DNA from: Lasioglossum baleicum
Taxonomy: Eukaryota > Arthropoda > Insecta > Hymenoptera > Halictidae
DNA length: 64,000 nt
NCBI RefSeq assembly: GCF_051020765.1
Contig: NC_134948.1
Span: forward strand, 2,472,501 to 2,536,500
Direction of reading: 5' to 3'
The notes under the pieces are model-generated. The model was not told where the DNA came from. It ran no database searches and saw only the letters and a list, made by a program, of their open reading frames with translations. The position numbers and the translations under genes are program-made. This document shows positions 11,907-24,380 of this stretch, one piece after another; within the stretch, counting starts at the first letter, position 1, and each line of letters begins with the position of its first letter.

Positions 11907-11986
11907 ATGGATCAAATTCGTTGCCGAACAAATTCGTTGCCGGTCAAATGCGTTGCCGATCAAATTCGTTGCCGGTAAAAATCGTT
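11907..11986 (+). repeat. 16-bp tandem repeat in foldback arm
   Basis: Five consecutive 16-base units starting at 11907, 11923, 11939, 11955 and 11971, each ending in CGTT and most beginning GCCG. They lengthen the right arm of the foldback relative to the left. Confidence 0.85.
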
Positions 11987-12052
11987 ATTGTCGGTCAAAT
12001 CTGGAGTCGGTGAAAACCGTGTCAGGGAAATTTGTGTCGGTGATTTCCATGG

Positions 12053-12660
12053 AACCCGTTTTTCGCGTCATTTAATTATTTCATGGATTCTAAAGAGGGT
12101 GAAACTTGCCGCCCGGTAATGGATTTACTATTTTCCGGGAGCCGGAGAGTTCAGCGCCGGTCCCCCTCCGTAATATCTAACACTTAGCAGTTCCCATCGG
12201 CCGGAGCATTCACGCCCCCGTGTACCTGTTACCCGATACGTGCCGCGGAGCAACGCAAAACATAGCGATACTATTTACTGTAAACAACGTTCTACCCACC
12301 CGCGTCTACTATTAAAATCCCGGGCCGGTGGCAGACTCCTAATTAATCTCGACTGCGTTATTCGTGTTGCGGGGATTACACGAACCGCCTGCCCTCCCCC
12401 GCGCGCGCGATCTACGACACTTAAACAGCGCGCGGGCGCGCGCGTCTACGCGAATGACTAGACCGAAACCCGTATAAACCAGCATAATCCTTCGTCCGTG
12501 TAATACCGTCCAACTTCCGATGTTACATCTCCCACCGCGTGCATTTTCATAAATTGTATTTCCGGCGCGATCGTTTGTTTCGCCGATTCCACGATCCTCC
12601 GTGAAACGCTGCAGCAACCTACCCACCGAATCCCCATGAATTTCTCAAGCACTTAGAGGT
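12053..12660. other. Non-coding stretch, nothing recognised
   Basis: GC-rich DNA with CGCGCG runs near 12399-12445. ORFs on both strands overlap and show no domain. Confidence 0.45.
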
Positions 12661-13015
12661 TATGATCTTGGGCTTCCCCGTCCCTGGAGTCCCTATATTC
12701 GGAAGTTCGGAACTTCCCATTGTATCCGGGCTTCTGGGTCCCTCGATTCTTCAGTTTCTGGACTTCTGTATATTCAGGGCTTCTCGGAGATTCTACTCCC
12801 TAGACGTTTCATTTCGGAAATTATAATACTATCTTCCGATAGGTCCTAAGGATCCTGTAGGTTTTATATCCCCAGCTGCTTCAGGTCCTAAGTCCCTGGA
12901 CCTAAATACCTAAATTCACAGGTCCTCGAAATCCCCGGATCACCAAGTTCCTAGGTCCTAACATTTAAATTCCAAAGTCCCTAGGTCCCCAAGTAACGAG
13001 ATCCCTAGATCCTGC
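12661..13015. repeat. Degenerate CCTAGGTCC-type minisatellite
   Basis: Loose 13-18 base units of GGTCCCTA, AGTTCCTAGG and AAATTC text. The wording resembles the arrays at 9.7 and 17.3-18.3 kb, but the copies are much more diverged. Confidence 0.5.
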
Positions 13016-14160
13016 CTCGCTACACCCACGCCTCCGCAATTCTCCGGATACGAGGTCTCCGTTTCCCCGACTTCCCGTCTGTTTGCACCCGAGCACGGAA
13101 CCACGCTGAAGTTTCCGGACTTTATTTATTCCCGGTGGCCGCTTTTTAACGGGCAGTCGTTTTCCTTATTTTTACATCGCGGCAGCGGCGATACCCCGGC
13201 GGAAAGTTCCGGCTGCGCGGCGTATACACACGCCGTCCAATCTTTTTACAAGCGGCCCACAGTTCCGGCCACTTTACAACCGCCAATAGCTTTTTATCGT
13301 CGCGGTTCCCAGTTGCGTGCTCCCGAATTTCGGTTTCTCGCGGAATTTCTCCCCAGGTCCGCTCCAGTCTTAATCGCTCCAGAAGTCAAGGTATTCACCG
13401 TAACATTCATAGATTCTTCAACATCCAGGTCCCAGGATAAATCCCGAAATCTAGAGTACTTGAAGAACCTTGAAGAAAAGAACAATCGACTTTTTCAAGG
13501 CGCCAACACCATTAAATCTTAATCGCTCGAGAATTCAACTTGTGGACCGTAACGTAACAGATTCAGAACGGTCCGCAATAAGTTCCGGGCCGCCAGCAAA
13601 ATAAACGCGAGAACAAGTTTCGGTTCCGCCTCGTTTCTAGCGCCCCCATTGTTTCCCACCCCCGTTTTCGCTCGTGTATTAATTGGCCATCCGTCCCCGG
13701 AAACTCTGGGGCGAGAGCGCGTTAATCTTCCTCCCCACTACGTCCGCCAGGTTTCTTAACGTCAAATATTTCCACAAGCCGGTGAGAGCCGAGTATTGGC
13801 ACCCCGAAACTCGAAGATCGAGTTTCGCCGGCACACACCGCGCGCGCGTGAACACCCGCGAAGATATTTCGATCGACCGACGAGAGACCGACGAAACTTC
13901 CGGTTGTATGTTTGGATTCGCCGGCAAATATAAGCCTGCATTAACCGGGCGACCAACGGATCGATGTAAACCCACGGGTGCTTTTGACATTTCGCTACGA
14001 CGACGACTGAGAACCAACGCCGCACCACTCGACGCGCTCGAGTTACCGTTTCTAATTTGCCAGACCTCCATCAGACCCTGATCAATCGATGATTTTCTTC
14101 TGAGAGTGGTGGACGAGAATTTATTGTTTTCTACACGGGCATTTTAATACGTTTTTATTA
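13016..14160. other. Non-coding stretch with a weak 151-bp duplication
   Basis: TCTTAATCGCTC followed by a similar block occurs at about 13367 and 13518, suggesting an old duplication. ORFs of 130 and 132 codons at 13679-14081 lie on opposite strands over the same bases, so neither is persuasive. Confidence 0.45.
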
Positions 14161-14210
14161 GTGTTTATTAGTGTTTATTGTCTGTCTGTCTGTTTGTTTG
14201 TTTGTTTGTT
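14161..14210. repeat. TGTY tetranucleotide microsatellite
   Basis: TGTC and TGTT tetranucleotides follow two TTTATTAGTG units. Confidence 0.8.
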
Positions 14211-15240
14211 CGGTACAAAATTTTGCGATTGATTTTAAAGTAACTTCCGTTGAACGTTCCGTTGAATATTGTATTTCGATTAAAATGGACAATACCTTCG
14301 GTGCCATTTGTGGAATTATTGAATTAATCGATTCTGACGGGGTTGGCAAAAGTGTATGGTCACGATTGAACAGAATGTAAATCTTTTTACCCCATTAAAT
14401 ATAACACATTCATTAAAAAATTTAACTCCTTCGGTACCATTTCCGTGAATATGAAATTAATGCATTCTTTAAAAGTCCCGGGTACTTGGAATATTTGCAA
14501 TTTTCCGCTGCAGTAATATCGCCGAACTATAATATGAAACACAATATTTTTACTCGTACGAACAACATTGCAGACCCAATTTGCGTTAATACCAAATCAG
14601 AGAATTTCGTTGGTTACAAAAGAGCTCCGCACAATAACATAAAATTCACCATTCTCTGTCGCAGCTCAAATATTGCAACCCCTGTAATCACATTGCCCAA
14701 ATATTAACAATAATATTTTTATTAAAATGAGCGACATTTCCCAGTTCCATTTGTGTTAATGTTAAATGCTATTCGTTGTAATTAATTCACTCGCGGCGAC
14801 TTCACCAGGAACAATGTCACAATCCCTTCTCGGCAATATCTCTAATAATAACAACACGATGATAATATTTGATCCAATTTTCCTTTATCCGAAATCTTGT
14901 TACCTTTCGCAGTTGCTTGTTAATTACACTTTTGCGAAATCAAATAACAATTCCGGCTCTATTTATGTTAATATCGAATGACTCCATAATTAATTCCGCT
15001 GGAAATAACGTTGCAATCACTACCAATTCCTGTAAGAAGTCTCATTTGCTGTGTGTTTCGAATGTCACTCGATCTCTCTATCTGCTAGGTAAAAATAATC
15101 ATAACAATAATTAATTAATGGCCGGTAATAATAGCAGAAATGTTTGCCGGGAACGGTGATTAATAATTTCGTATTCGTTGTTATGGTTGCGTTTCTGTTT
15201 ATTAATACAGATTACGTCATTCCTCGCAAACTCTCCCGTC
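14211..15240. other. AT-rich non-coding stretch with faint repeated phrases
   Basis: Phrases like TTTGTGTTAAT and TTTATGTTAATATCGAAT recur irregularly between 14570 and 14990, suggesting a very old degenerate repeat. No gene seen. Confidence 0.4.
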
Positions 15241-15254
15241 TCTCTCTCTCTCTT
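15241..15254. repeat. (CT)n microsatellite
   Basis: A short CT tract. Confidence 0.7.
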
Positions 15255-15579
15255 CCAACCCCTGCCGTTTATTAATATTGTACCACGTCACGATTATATT
15301 CTATAAAATTTCGCTCGGAGGGTTTACTGTAACGCAGAACATTTCGGCGTATCGATTCCGGGGGACAGCGAATCGTTTCGGCGTCGGTTACCTACGGAAA
15401 TTAATTAAAGTGTAATTTAATATTAATTAACTAGCCCGCGGCAGTGTAACTTAGACGCAGCTCGAATCAACATCGACGCCAACTGCGGTACAAGTCACAC
15501 ATGCGGCCAACTAATTAACGCTTAATAACCGCAGAAGGACACTAAACACCATGGCTTGTCATACACTCGCAAACCATAT

Positions 15580-16130
15580 CGCACACTCCGCAAATTTCAA
15601 AAATATCTCGTACATTTTATGAAGCTTGATTAGCCGGCTAATTAAATGCGAACAGCTTCTGAATATATCACTTCGATGTTAAACTCGAAAATTCCTTTAA
15701 TGTCGACTGATAAATAAATCACTAGGTACGGTACGGTGAAAATAATTTTCTGTTCCATTTTTAATTCCAGACTCTCCGCGAGCTTCGTTAATACATTCAA
15801 TAATGTTTGCAGAATAGCAAAAACCATTTCCTGCCGGATTTTAAATTCCACGATGTATAAATAAATTCGTGTACACAGAACGGTAAAAACCCGTTCGATT
15901 TTTATTCCCGGAATCTCTCGGAGCTTGATTAATCAATACATTAATGCGCGCAGAATGGTAAAATCGATGTTCTCTTTGACTTTTCACATAAAAATACCTT
16001 CAATCCTGACTGATAAATAAATTACTGGAGGACCATTTTCTACGAAGTATTTCAGTTTAGAGTTTCTTTAACCCCGACCGATAAATAAATTAACTCGCGC
16101 AAAACGTCAAGAAATCTCCGTCACAAGTAC
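15580..16130. repeat. Degenerate long-period repeat with GATAAATAAAT motifs
   Basis: Blocks containing GACTGATAAATAAAT, a C/G-rich step, CGCAGAATGGTAAA-like text and GAGCTTGATTAAT-like text recur at irregular spacing. GATAAATAAAT occurs near 15706, 16009 and 16079. This looks like an eroded tandem repeat. Confidence 0.45.
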
Positions 16131-17274
16131 CTGAAGTATGCACGTAAATTTTTTGAGCTAGCTGTAGCTGGCCGCATTATTCCAGCTTGGTCCGTAACGC
16201 GGTTCTCTCTTGATTCTTAATAGTCGGTAACAAGTGCTTGCGGGCCGGCAACAAATGTAATGAAATCCAAAGAAAAACAAAAAGGCGAGGGAAGAGGGTA
16301 AGTTATGGTCAGATTACAAGAGGTAACGTGCTGCGGGAGGGACGAGGAGAGGAAGTGCAGAGAGAAAGAGGCTGGTCTGGCTCGGTGCCAGCAGCTCCGA
16401 ATCTCAATGGGAATCATGTTACCTGTCTCGTGCTACTTTGTAGCAGTCGGCCACCCCCTGCCCTAATCTCACATCCGTTTGATTTATCATCATCAAACCC
16501 CAGTGAATTTCTTCGAAGAATAATCCCCCGAATAATCAGAAACTGCACGGTACGAGTAAATTACGAAACGCGACCGAACATGGTGAAACATCGTCGAGCG
16601 TCGTCGAGGAAAATGCACACCGGTGAAATCGACGTGGAACTTCTCGCTGGGTTAAAAATAAAGCAGCGAGGCAAGCCAAAATTCGTGTGTCTTTGATCGA
16701 GAACGAAGACTGACAGCCAGCCAGCCGTCCAAGAAAATCCGATAAGAATTAATAGACAGGAAACGGGGCGTCCATCGGTATTCCAGGAAGTTTTGAGCGA
16801 GGAGATTTTCATTTAACCATGCACCGAATGAAAAAATCGATCGGCATTTGTCTAATCCCGCCTGCTTCCACGCTGACAGGTGAAGTATTTCGGCCCCGCG
16901 TTAATTTCCCTCCGTTGGCTGCATACGCGAGCAGACAGTGAGCTATCCCCTTTCCACTAATTCCGTTTCCTTTGCGCGCCTCCTTATTCCCCCGATCCTA
17001 GATCTTGCGAATTAAACGCGTTCCCGAGAACGCGCACTTTCAATCGTAACTGATTTCGCTCTGGAACCCTACCCCACCCCCTCGCGCAAGTCAATGGTTT
17101 CCTTAAGAGGAAACACAATTGAAGCGGCCGTTTATTCGATGCCGTTTTCGCGATGGGATGCGAGTTAAGTGGATTGATACCCGACATCCTGCTAATTGAA
17201 TGAATTTCCTATTTTGTTGTCGAGCAATCGACGGTCTGATCAGTGGGAACGGCGTCAGACCTCAATCCTTGATG
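16131..17274. other. Non-coding stretch, nothing recognised
   Basis: The 152-codon ORF at 16238-16696 is opposed by other ORFs and has no domain. No other signal seen. Confidence 0.45.
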
Positions 17275-18290
17275 TTCTGGGATAAATCACTAGGTCCGCA
17301 GACCCCCCTCTTCTGAGTTGCCAGGGATCTAGGTCACTAAGTCTCTGGGAACTGTAAATTACTAGCACCATAAGTCTACAGAACTCCAGATTACTAATCC
17401 CCCAAATTACTAGATCCCCAAATACTTAGGCTACCAAATCCCTAGGTCTCCAAATTACTACATCCCCAAATTCTTAGGCTTCCGAATTGCTAGGCCTCCA
17501 AACTCGTAGATCCCCAAACTCCTAGGCCCCCAAATTCTAAGGTCTCCGAATCACTAAGCTCTGAAATTACTAAACCCCCAAATACCTAGGCTCCCAAATC
17601 CCTAGGTCTCTAAATTACTAGGCCCCCAAATTCTAAGGTCTCCAAATCGCCAAGCTCTGAAATTACTAAACCCCCAAATTGCTAGCCCCCTAAATTAGTA
17701 ATCTCCCTAATTACAAGATCCCCAAATTGCAAGACCTCGAAATTCATAGATCCCCAAATTGCTAGACTTCCAAACTCATAGATCCCCAAATTCCCAGGCC
17801 CCCAAATTCTAAGGTCTCCAAATCACTAAGCTCTGAAATTACTAAACCCCTAAATTACTTGGCCCCCAAATTTCTAAACCCCCAAATTTCCAGACCCTCA
17901 AATTGCTAGCCTCCTAAATCAGTAATCCCCCAAATTCCACATCCCCAAATTGCTAGGCCACGGTCCCAAGACTCCCATCCCCTAAGTCGCCAAATTTCCT
18001 AGTTCCTATTGAATCTTTCTCTAGATACGAAACTTCTCCAGTGTTGATAGATCCACACGTCCCCGACCATCCCATTTCTGAAGTCCCGCAACTTGTCAAC
18101 CCATAAACTCTCGAATCCCTAGCCGCCTATTTCCCTAGATTCCTCCATACCCAATTTAGCCGCCTACAGCTCCACATTCTCGCGCCTCTAGCGCTCTAGA
18201 AATTTAAGAGCATCCGGCTCCGGCCTCTTAATCCCCTAAATTATGAAATCCCCAAATTTCTTAAGACTTCGCAATCGGGAAACTTTCCCC
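17275..18290. repeat. Large degenerate AAATTCCTAGG minisatellite
   Basis: About 1 kb of 14-17 base units around CCCCAAATTNCTAGG. Higher-order phrases such as TTCTAAGGTCTCCAAATCAC and AGCTCTGAAATTACTAAACC recur at about 17530, 17630 and 17800. The right end shares its wording and order with the array at 9.7 kb. Units become very loose after 18020. Confidence 0.88.
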
Positions 18291-20250
18291 GTACCTAAAT
18301 CCCTGGACCCCTGACTTTCTCTAAGCTCGCTAGCCTCGGTGAATACTGCAGTTTTATTATCCCCAATTCGTTCGGGTTCAAATTTCCACGGAATCCCGAA
18401 CGATCCACCGTTTATCCTCGAACGATGATTGTCCGTGTACCCGGCTTAACTTCTGACGATTTTAGCAGATTCCATATCCGCCCGTTCCGCAAACAATAAC
18501 TCGATAAACGACGATTCGGAGGGGAAAAAGCGGGAGAAACAAAGGAAGAGATTAACCGAAGGGACGAGAGCGTGTGTCCAGGCGGATTTTCGAAGAGACC
18601 GGCCCCGTTGTGGCACAGGTGGGAGCAATTTATCTAAACGGCAGCTTTGTGAGGGCCACTCGAACCGAAAGCAGAGTCCACCCTGGAATATTACTGGCCG
18701 CGCTGGCCCGGCCAGTACCATTACCTTTCTACGCTTTGATTCTTTTGTGCGTGGCCAGCCGCACCGACCAAATTTCAACCCTTTCCTGCGAGAGAGCGCA
18801 CGATTGTGTGGGCGTGCTCGCGAGAGCTCTATATTGAACCAGGGGCCACGAGAAAAATGAAAAGAAGAACACCGGAAGAGCTGTTCCGGAGTACTTACGG
18901 GGACTATCCCGTGGAAACACGTCCGTCCCGATCATCGGGAACGGAAATTCCCGGTCCCTTTTTTCGAAAAGGAATGAATTCTTCTGCTCGAAGTACCTTA
19001 ATTGTCAATAAAAGCCGTTTCCACGGAGCGGACTCGACCCGTCGATGCACCGCGATGGCCGGCCGTTGCTCGAGAATCTCTTTGAGAAATGAAAGGAACA
19101 TCTCCGAACAATACTGAGATTCTCGTACCTCTCAGTCACTCTGGAATCAGATTATCCAGGCAAAAATGTCTTTCTAACCCCGGCGCACAGCAATTTCCAA
19201 TTTATTAACAGACAGACAATTTATTATCTATTTCACTGAATTTTTCAGATCAACTGGCAACCGATTCGACCCGGTAGGAAAATCTAACCGGTGGATATGC
19301 CAGTGGTGGAGGAACGATGAAGCTGACGGCCTCCCGGGGGATTATTTCTTAATTCAGTTTCAGCTAATGTTGAACGGTGAATAATTCACTGACAGTTAAT
19401 TAAGTAATTAAAAAGCGGACAAGGAATTCAACGAGCCGGTACGGCGCGGCTGTACGGTGCGGTGACCGCGCTGAAAAGAGGTCCGGGAACCTCGGGAAAT
19501 CGAGAAATCAGGGGATCACCCATATGAGAGACGGGGCTGGCATCCGAAAATCGTGCCGCGCATTTCAGCGTATTCAGAGAGAAACATTCCAGCGCGAAAT
19601 ATGTCAGACACGCCCCCGGGCAGAAGTTTCGGTCAGGTTTTAGAAGTCTTCGTAGGTGATTGGTCGCTGCCGCGTATTTTCTAATATAGAAATTCCATCC
19701 GGCGGACGCGAAAACAATCGCTCGGAAATTTTCGTGATCGTGGCATTCGGGGAACCCGTTTCGAAAAATCACGCGACGAATAATGTTCGTCGCGACGGAG
19801 CGTTTTTCAATATTGGGTTTTGTCGGAAAGGGGAGTCCGAAACGAAAGCGGCTTTTCCTCTTTCGGGTAAGAAAGAGGCACTTTCGTCGCGCTTGTTGTT
19901 GCCGTCGGCCTTCCGTCAGCCGTAACCGAGAAAATGGGTTAACCACGCCGCGCCTTTGAGAACGGATGGGCGTCTCTCTGATCTTTCCCAATCAGAAGCC
20001 CTCCAAAAGACCATTCATGGGCTCTGATCGACTTAAATCCCCGGGATCGAGCCGTGTATAATCTACTTACGTCGTGTCCCAAGGAACAAAATTACTGCAA
20101 CATCTCGTCCGGGGATTTAAACCTTTCAGTTGGCCAGAAATTACAAGGCCGGGACGAGATTGACCCACAAACATTCGTATTTCGATTCATTTTATAAAAC
20201 GGACGCCGCAAAACTTCTCACCATTCGCTATAGCGTATCGCCAGGAAATA
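18291..20250. other. Non-coding stretch, nothing recognised
   Basis: CpG-rich. The 187-codon ORF at 19428-19991 (minus) is covered by plus-strand ORFs. No domain or splice signals stand out. Confidence 0.45.
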
Positions 20251-20326
20251 ATGGGCGTGGCATCCTCCCACCAACCGTCCCGATGGGCGTGGTTTACCCC
20301 TACTACGCGACTGTATGGGCGTGGCC
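20251..20326 (+). promoter_or_regulatory. Three ATGGGCGTGG motifs at 32-bp intervals
   Basis: The ten-base word ATGGGCGTGG starts at 20251, 20283 and 20315, exactly 32 bases apart, while the spacers differ in sequence. The core GGGCGTGG is the CACCC-box type bound by KLF/Sp zinc fingers. Spacing near three helical turns is compatible with cooperative binding, or with an eroded 32-bp tandem repeat. Confidence 0.45.
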
Positions 20327-22046
20327 ATCTCAGAAAGTGCCACAGACACCCCACGGAAGTATTATATGCAGCAGAAACGTGCGAAGGATGAAACATTTAA
20401 TAACTAGGAATGGAGGGAAATCAGTGCGCGCGACGGGACTGGCCCATTGGAAATTGAATGAAAAATATGTTTAAATTAATTAGAGAGAGGAGAGCCGCGT
20501 GGACGTCGAAGCTGCAGGCCGCCGGTTTGTTCAACGTCGCCGCGCGGCCGGGTCTCGTATTTATTCGCGAAATAATTCGTGGGAGGAAACTCCGGGGCCG
20601 AAAGTGAATCGAGTTACGCAAGCTTAATATTTCCGGACTAGCTCGAGGCGCTCCCTTTTAATCGGGACTTTTAATTCAATCCCCGCGCTGCCGCCCCCTT
20701 TTACTTTAAACTGATTAACGGTCACACTTTAAAGCCGGGAATTAAAACCTGTGCATTGTGAACTGATCAGACGCTGCAGTTTGCGAACTTCAATAATCCC
20801 CGTCGGATGGCGGACAGGAGAAAAAGTGTTTATCGCGTGATACAAATTAGGGGAGACGATCAGGGTCCGATTTCCTCATCCCGGGGTTTTGTACCCCGGA
20901 CACAGAAACTCGGGTATCGAATTACCGGTAATGTAATGAACGTAAGCCGCTGTTCAAGCAGAAAATACAAGATACAAAGCTCGCTCCCTCGGAAATCCAT
21001 TTAAGCGCAATTATAGTAATTAGACGATGTGTGACAGGTGTCTTCGGCGGCGAATGGCGGTAGATCGATGAACATTGAGACGCCACCGCTGCGGTATCTA
21101 ATACCCTGAGTGCTGTTTGGCACTTTGTTTCATTAAATGGACAACCGTGTTTCTCTCCTTTGTCCAAGTTTCTTTTTGATGTGCCATTTTCTGCTTCGTT
21201 CCGTCCCATTATCCACGGCACGGACCGGACCGTGTTGCGTCACTTATCCGCGTGTGTGGCCGGCCGATCGCGCGCGCACGCTCCGCGCTCTAGCAAACGG
21301 GAAGCCCGGATGGAACGTTAAGGTACCCTTAAAAGTGCCACGAGCGAGTCAATTATTGGACACCAGTTTCCTCGAGCCATTCTTTTCCTCTTTTGATCTC
21401 TCCCCGCCCTGCGCCCGTACGTGGCAAAGGGTCCCAGGCTCGTTTCAGACAATCAAGATGTTTGACACGGTACTTTTCCGCCGAGTTTCCATCTTTCGGA
21501 CCTCGTTCGGAGACGTTGCTGCGCCACGGCAAATATTATCTTTCGGCAGAGAGGCCATGCTTTTGGCCGTCCCGTTTGGAACAGCTCTCCTACATCATCT
21601 TTAGCAGGGAACAGAGCCTACATCGTCTTTAGCAGGAAACATAACCCACTACACTGTTATTAAATCTGTGACATGGACACCGACGATCTTATCGGTGGTT
21701 GCAGCATCCGAAGAGATGTGTATTAAATGCCAGTCTTATGGGAGATCGTGTCACTCGAATAATTCGGTGTTTTCTTATGCCCTATAGGATAATTTTCGAA
21801 GGCTACACCCCCTCGGCCCGGATGCATATCTAGCTCCCCGTGACGTTCCTGGATCTCGAAGTAGCTTTAGCCTACGCATTCGTACCTACTTCATCGGATT
21901 CCTGCCAGGTACCTTCTTCTCATCGTACCGCGATAATCATCTTGTAAGGAATAAGCCGTATTTATTTGTAAAACCGTAAGACGCGCGGATAATCGTTGAC
22001 AGACGTGTTCGTCGCGGGTGCTCGTTTCGATCTGCCTTCTTATAAT
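20327..22046. other. Non-coding stretch, nothing recognised
   Basis: The 155-codon ORF at 21137-21604 has no domain. Words around TCTTTAGCAGGAAACA repeat at about 21598 and 21628. Confidence 0.45.
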
Positions 22047-24380
22047 AGTTCTACTTCTTATATAAAACTGAATTTTCGAGATTTTCGACCGTCTGACTTG
22101 TCGTTGAGTTGCACTACTGAATTTCGAATACCTCCTTCAACATCATTTTCGAAAATCTCGAAAATTGAGTTTTGTATTAGGAGAACATGATATCGAAGGA
22201 GGTGGCACGAAATTCAGTAGTACAAGTCAACGACAAGTCAGACGGCCAAAAATTTTCGAAAATCTCGAAAATTGAGTTTTGTATTAGGAGAACATGATAT
22301 CGAAGGAGGTGGCACGAAATTCAGTAGTACAAGTCAACGACAAGTCAGACGCTCGAAAATTGGCGAAAATTTTCGAAAATCTCGAGAATTGAGTTTTGTA
22401 TTAGGAGAACATGATGTGGAAGGAGGTATTCGAAATTCAGTAGTACGAGTCAACGACAAGTCAGACAGCCGAAAATTCTTGAAAATTTTCGAAAATCTCG
22501 AGAATTGAGTTTTGTATTAGGAGAACATGATGTCGAAGGAGGTATTCGAAATTCAGTAGTACGAGTCAACGACAAGTCAGACGCTCGAAAATTGGCGAAA
22601 ATTTTCGAAAATCTCGAGAATTGAGTTTTGTATTAGGAGAACATGATGTCGAAGGAGGTATTCGAAATTCAGTAGTACGAGTCAACGACAAGTCAGACGC
22701 TCGAAAATTGGCGAAAATTTTCGAAAATCTCGAGAATTGAGTTTTGTATTAGGAGAACATGATGTGGAAGGAGGTATTCGAAATTCAGTAGTACGAGTCA
22801 ACGACAAGTCAGACGGCCGAAAATTCTTGAAAATTTTCGAAAATCTCGAGAATTGAGTTTTGTATTAGGAGAACATGATGTCGAAGGAGGTATTCGAAAT
22901 TCAGTAGTACGAGTCAACGACAAGTCAGACGCTCGAAAATTGGCGAAAATTTTCGAAAATCTCGAGAATTGAGTTTTGTATTAGGAGAACATGATGTCGA
23001 AGGAGGTATTCGAAATTCAGTAGTACGAGTCAACGACAAGCCAGACGGTCGAAAATTTTTGAAAATCTCGGAAATTGAGAAAGTATCAGGAGCACATGAT
23101 ATCGGAGGAGGTGGCACGAAATTCAGTAGTATAACTCAACGACAAGTCAGACGCTCGAAAATTGGCGAAAATTTTCGAAAATCTCGAAAATTGAGTTTTG
23201 TATTAGGAGAACATGATGTCGAAGGAGGTATTCGAAATTCAGTAGTATAAGTCAACGACAAGCCAGACGGTCGAAAATTTTTGAAAATCTCGGAAATTGA
23301 GAAAGTATCAGGAGCACATGATATCGGAGGAGGTGGCACGAAATTCAGTAGTATAACTCAACGACAAGTCAGACGCTCGAAAATTGGCGAAAATTTTCGA
23401 AAATCTCGAAAATTGAGTTTTGTATTAGGAGAACATGATGTCGAAGGAGGTATTCGAAATTCAGTAGTACGAGTCAACGACAAGCCAGACAGTCGAAAAT
23501 TTTTGAAAATCTCGGAAATTGAGAAAGTATCAGGAGCACATGATATCGGAGGAGGTGGCACGAAATTCAGTAGTATAACTCAACGACAAGTCAGACGCTC
23601 GAAAATTGGCGAAAATTTTCGAAAATCTCGAAAATTGAGTTTTGTATTAGGAGAACATGATGTCGAAGGAGGTATTCGAAATTCAGTAGTATAAGTCAAC
23701 GACAAGCCAGACGGTCGAAAATTTTTGAAAATCTCGGAAATTGAGAAAGTATCAGGAGCACATGATATCGGAGGAGGTGGCACGAAATTCAGTAGTATAA
23801 CTCAACGACAAGTCAGACGCTCGAAAATTGGCGAAAATTTTCGAAAATCTCGAAAATTGAGTTTTGTATTAGGAGAACATGATGTCGAAGGAGGTATTCG
23901 AAATTCAGTAGTACGAGTCAACGACAAGCCAGACAGTCGAAAATTTTTGAAAATCTCGGAAATTGAGAAAGTATCAGGAGCACATGATATCGGAGGAGGT
24001 GGCACGAAATTCAGTAGTATAACTCAACGACAAGTCAGACGCTCGAAAATTGGCGAAAATTTTCGAAAATCTCGAAAATTGAGTTTTGTATTAGGAGAAC
24101 ATGATGTCGAAGGAGGTATTCGAAATTCAGTAGTACGAGTCAACGACAAGCCAGACAGTCGAAAATTTTTGAAAATCTCGGAAATTGAGAAAGTATCAGG
24201 AGCACATGATATCGGAGGAGGTGGCACGAAATTCAGTAGTATAACTCAACGACAAGTCAGACGCTCGAAAATTGGCGAAAATTTTCGAAAATCTCGAGAA
24301 TTGAGTTTTGTATTAGGAGAACATGATGTGGAAGGAGGTATTCGAAATTCAGTAGTACGAGTCAATGACAAGTGGGACAT
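22047..24380 (+). repeat. Satellite array: 116-bp monomers passing to a 222-bp dimeric repeat
   Basis: The landmark TTGAG recurs at 22165, 22272, 22389, 22505, 22621, 22737, 22853 and 22969, mostly 116 bases apart. It then recurs at 23075, 23191, 23297, 23413 and so on with alternating steps of 116 and 106, giving a strict 222-bp dimer through 24185 and beyond. The short monomer carries AAGTATCAGGAGCAC where the long one carries TTTTGTATTAGGAGAAC. At 22047-22140 an inverted monomer copy faces the array, forming a head-to-head junction. Units contain CGAAAATTTTCG palindromes. Because 222 is divisible by three, ORFs run through the array on both strands; I judge these non-coding. Confidence 0.95.

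Larger units (their letters stand above)
11529..12052. mobile_element. Foldback element with a MITE in its loop
   Basis: The left arm begins CCATGGAAATCACCGACACA at 11529, and the right arm ends with its exact complement at 12052. Inner matching blocks include CTCCAGATTT, ACCGACAATAACG-like text, CAACGAATTTGATCC and CACAGTATGT. The right arm is longer because it carries a run of five 16-bp units at 11907-11986 of the form GCCGATCAAATTCGTT. Without the inner MITE the foldback would be about 325 bp. It has no coding capacity. No clear target duplication is visible at the outer ends. Confidence 0.85.

Noticed and set aside
19428..19991. 187-codon minus-strand ORF
   Set aside because: CpG-rich DNA with few stop codons; overlapped by a plus-strand ORF; no recognisable motif.
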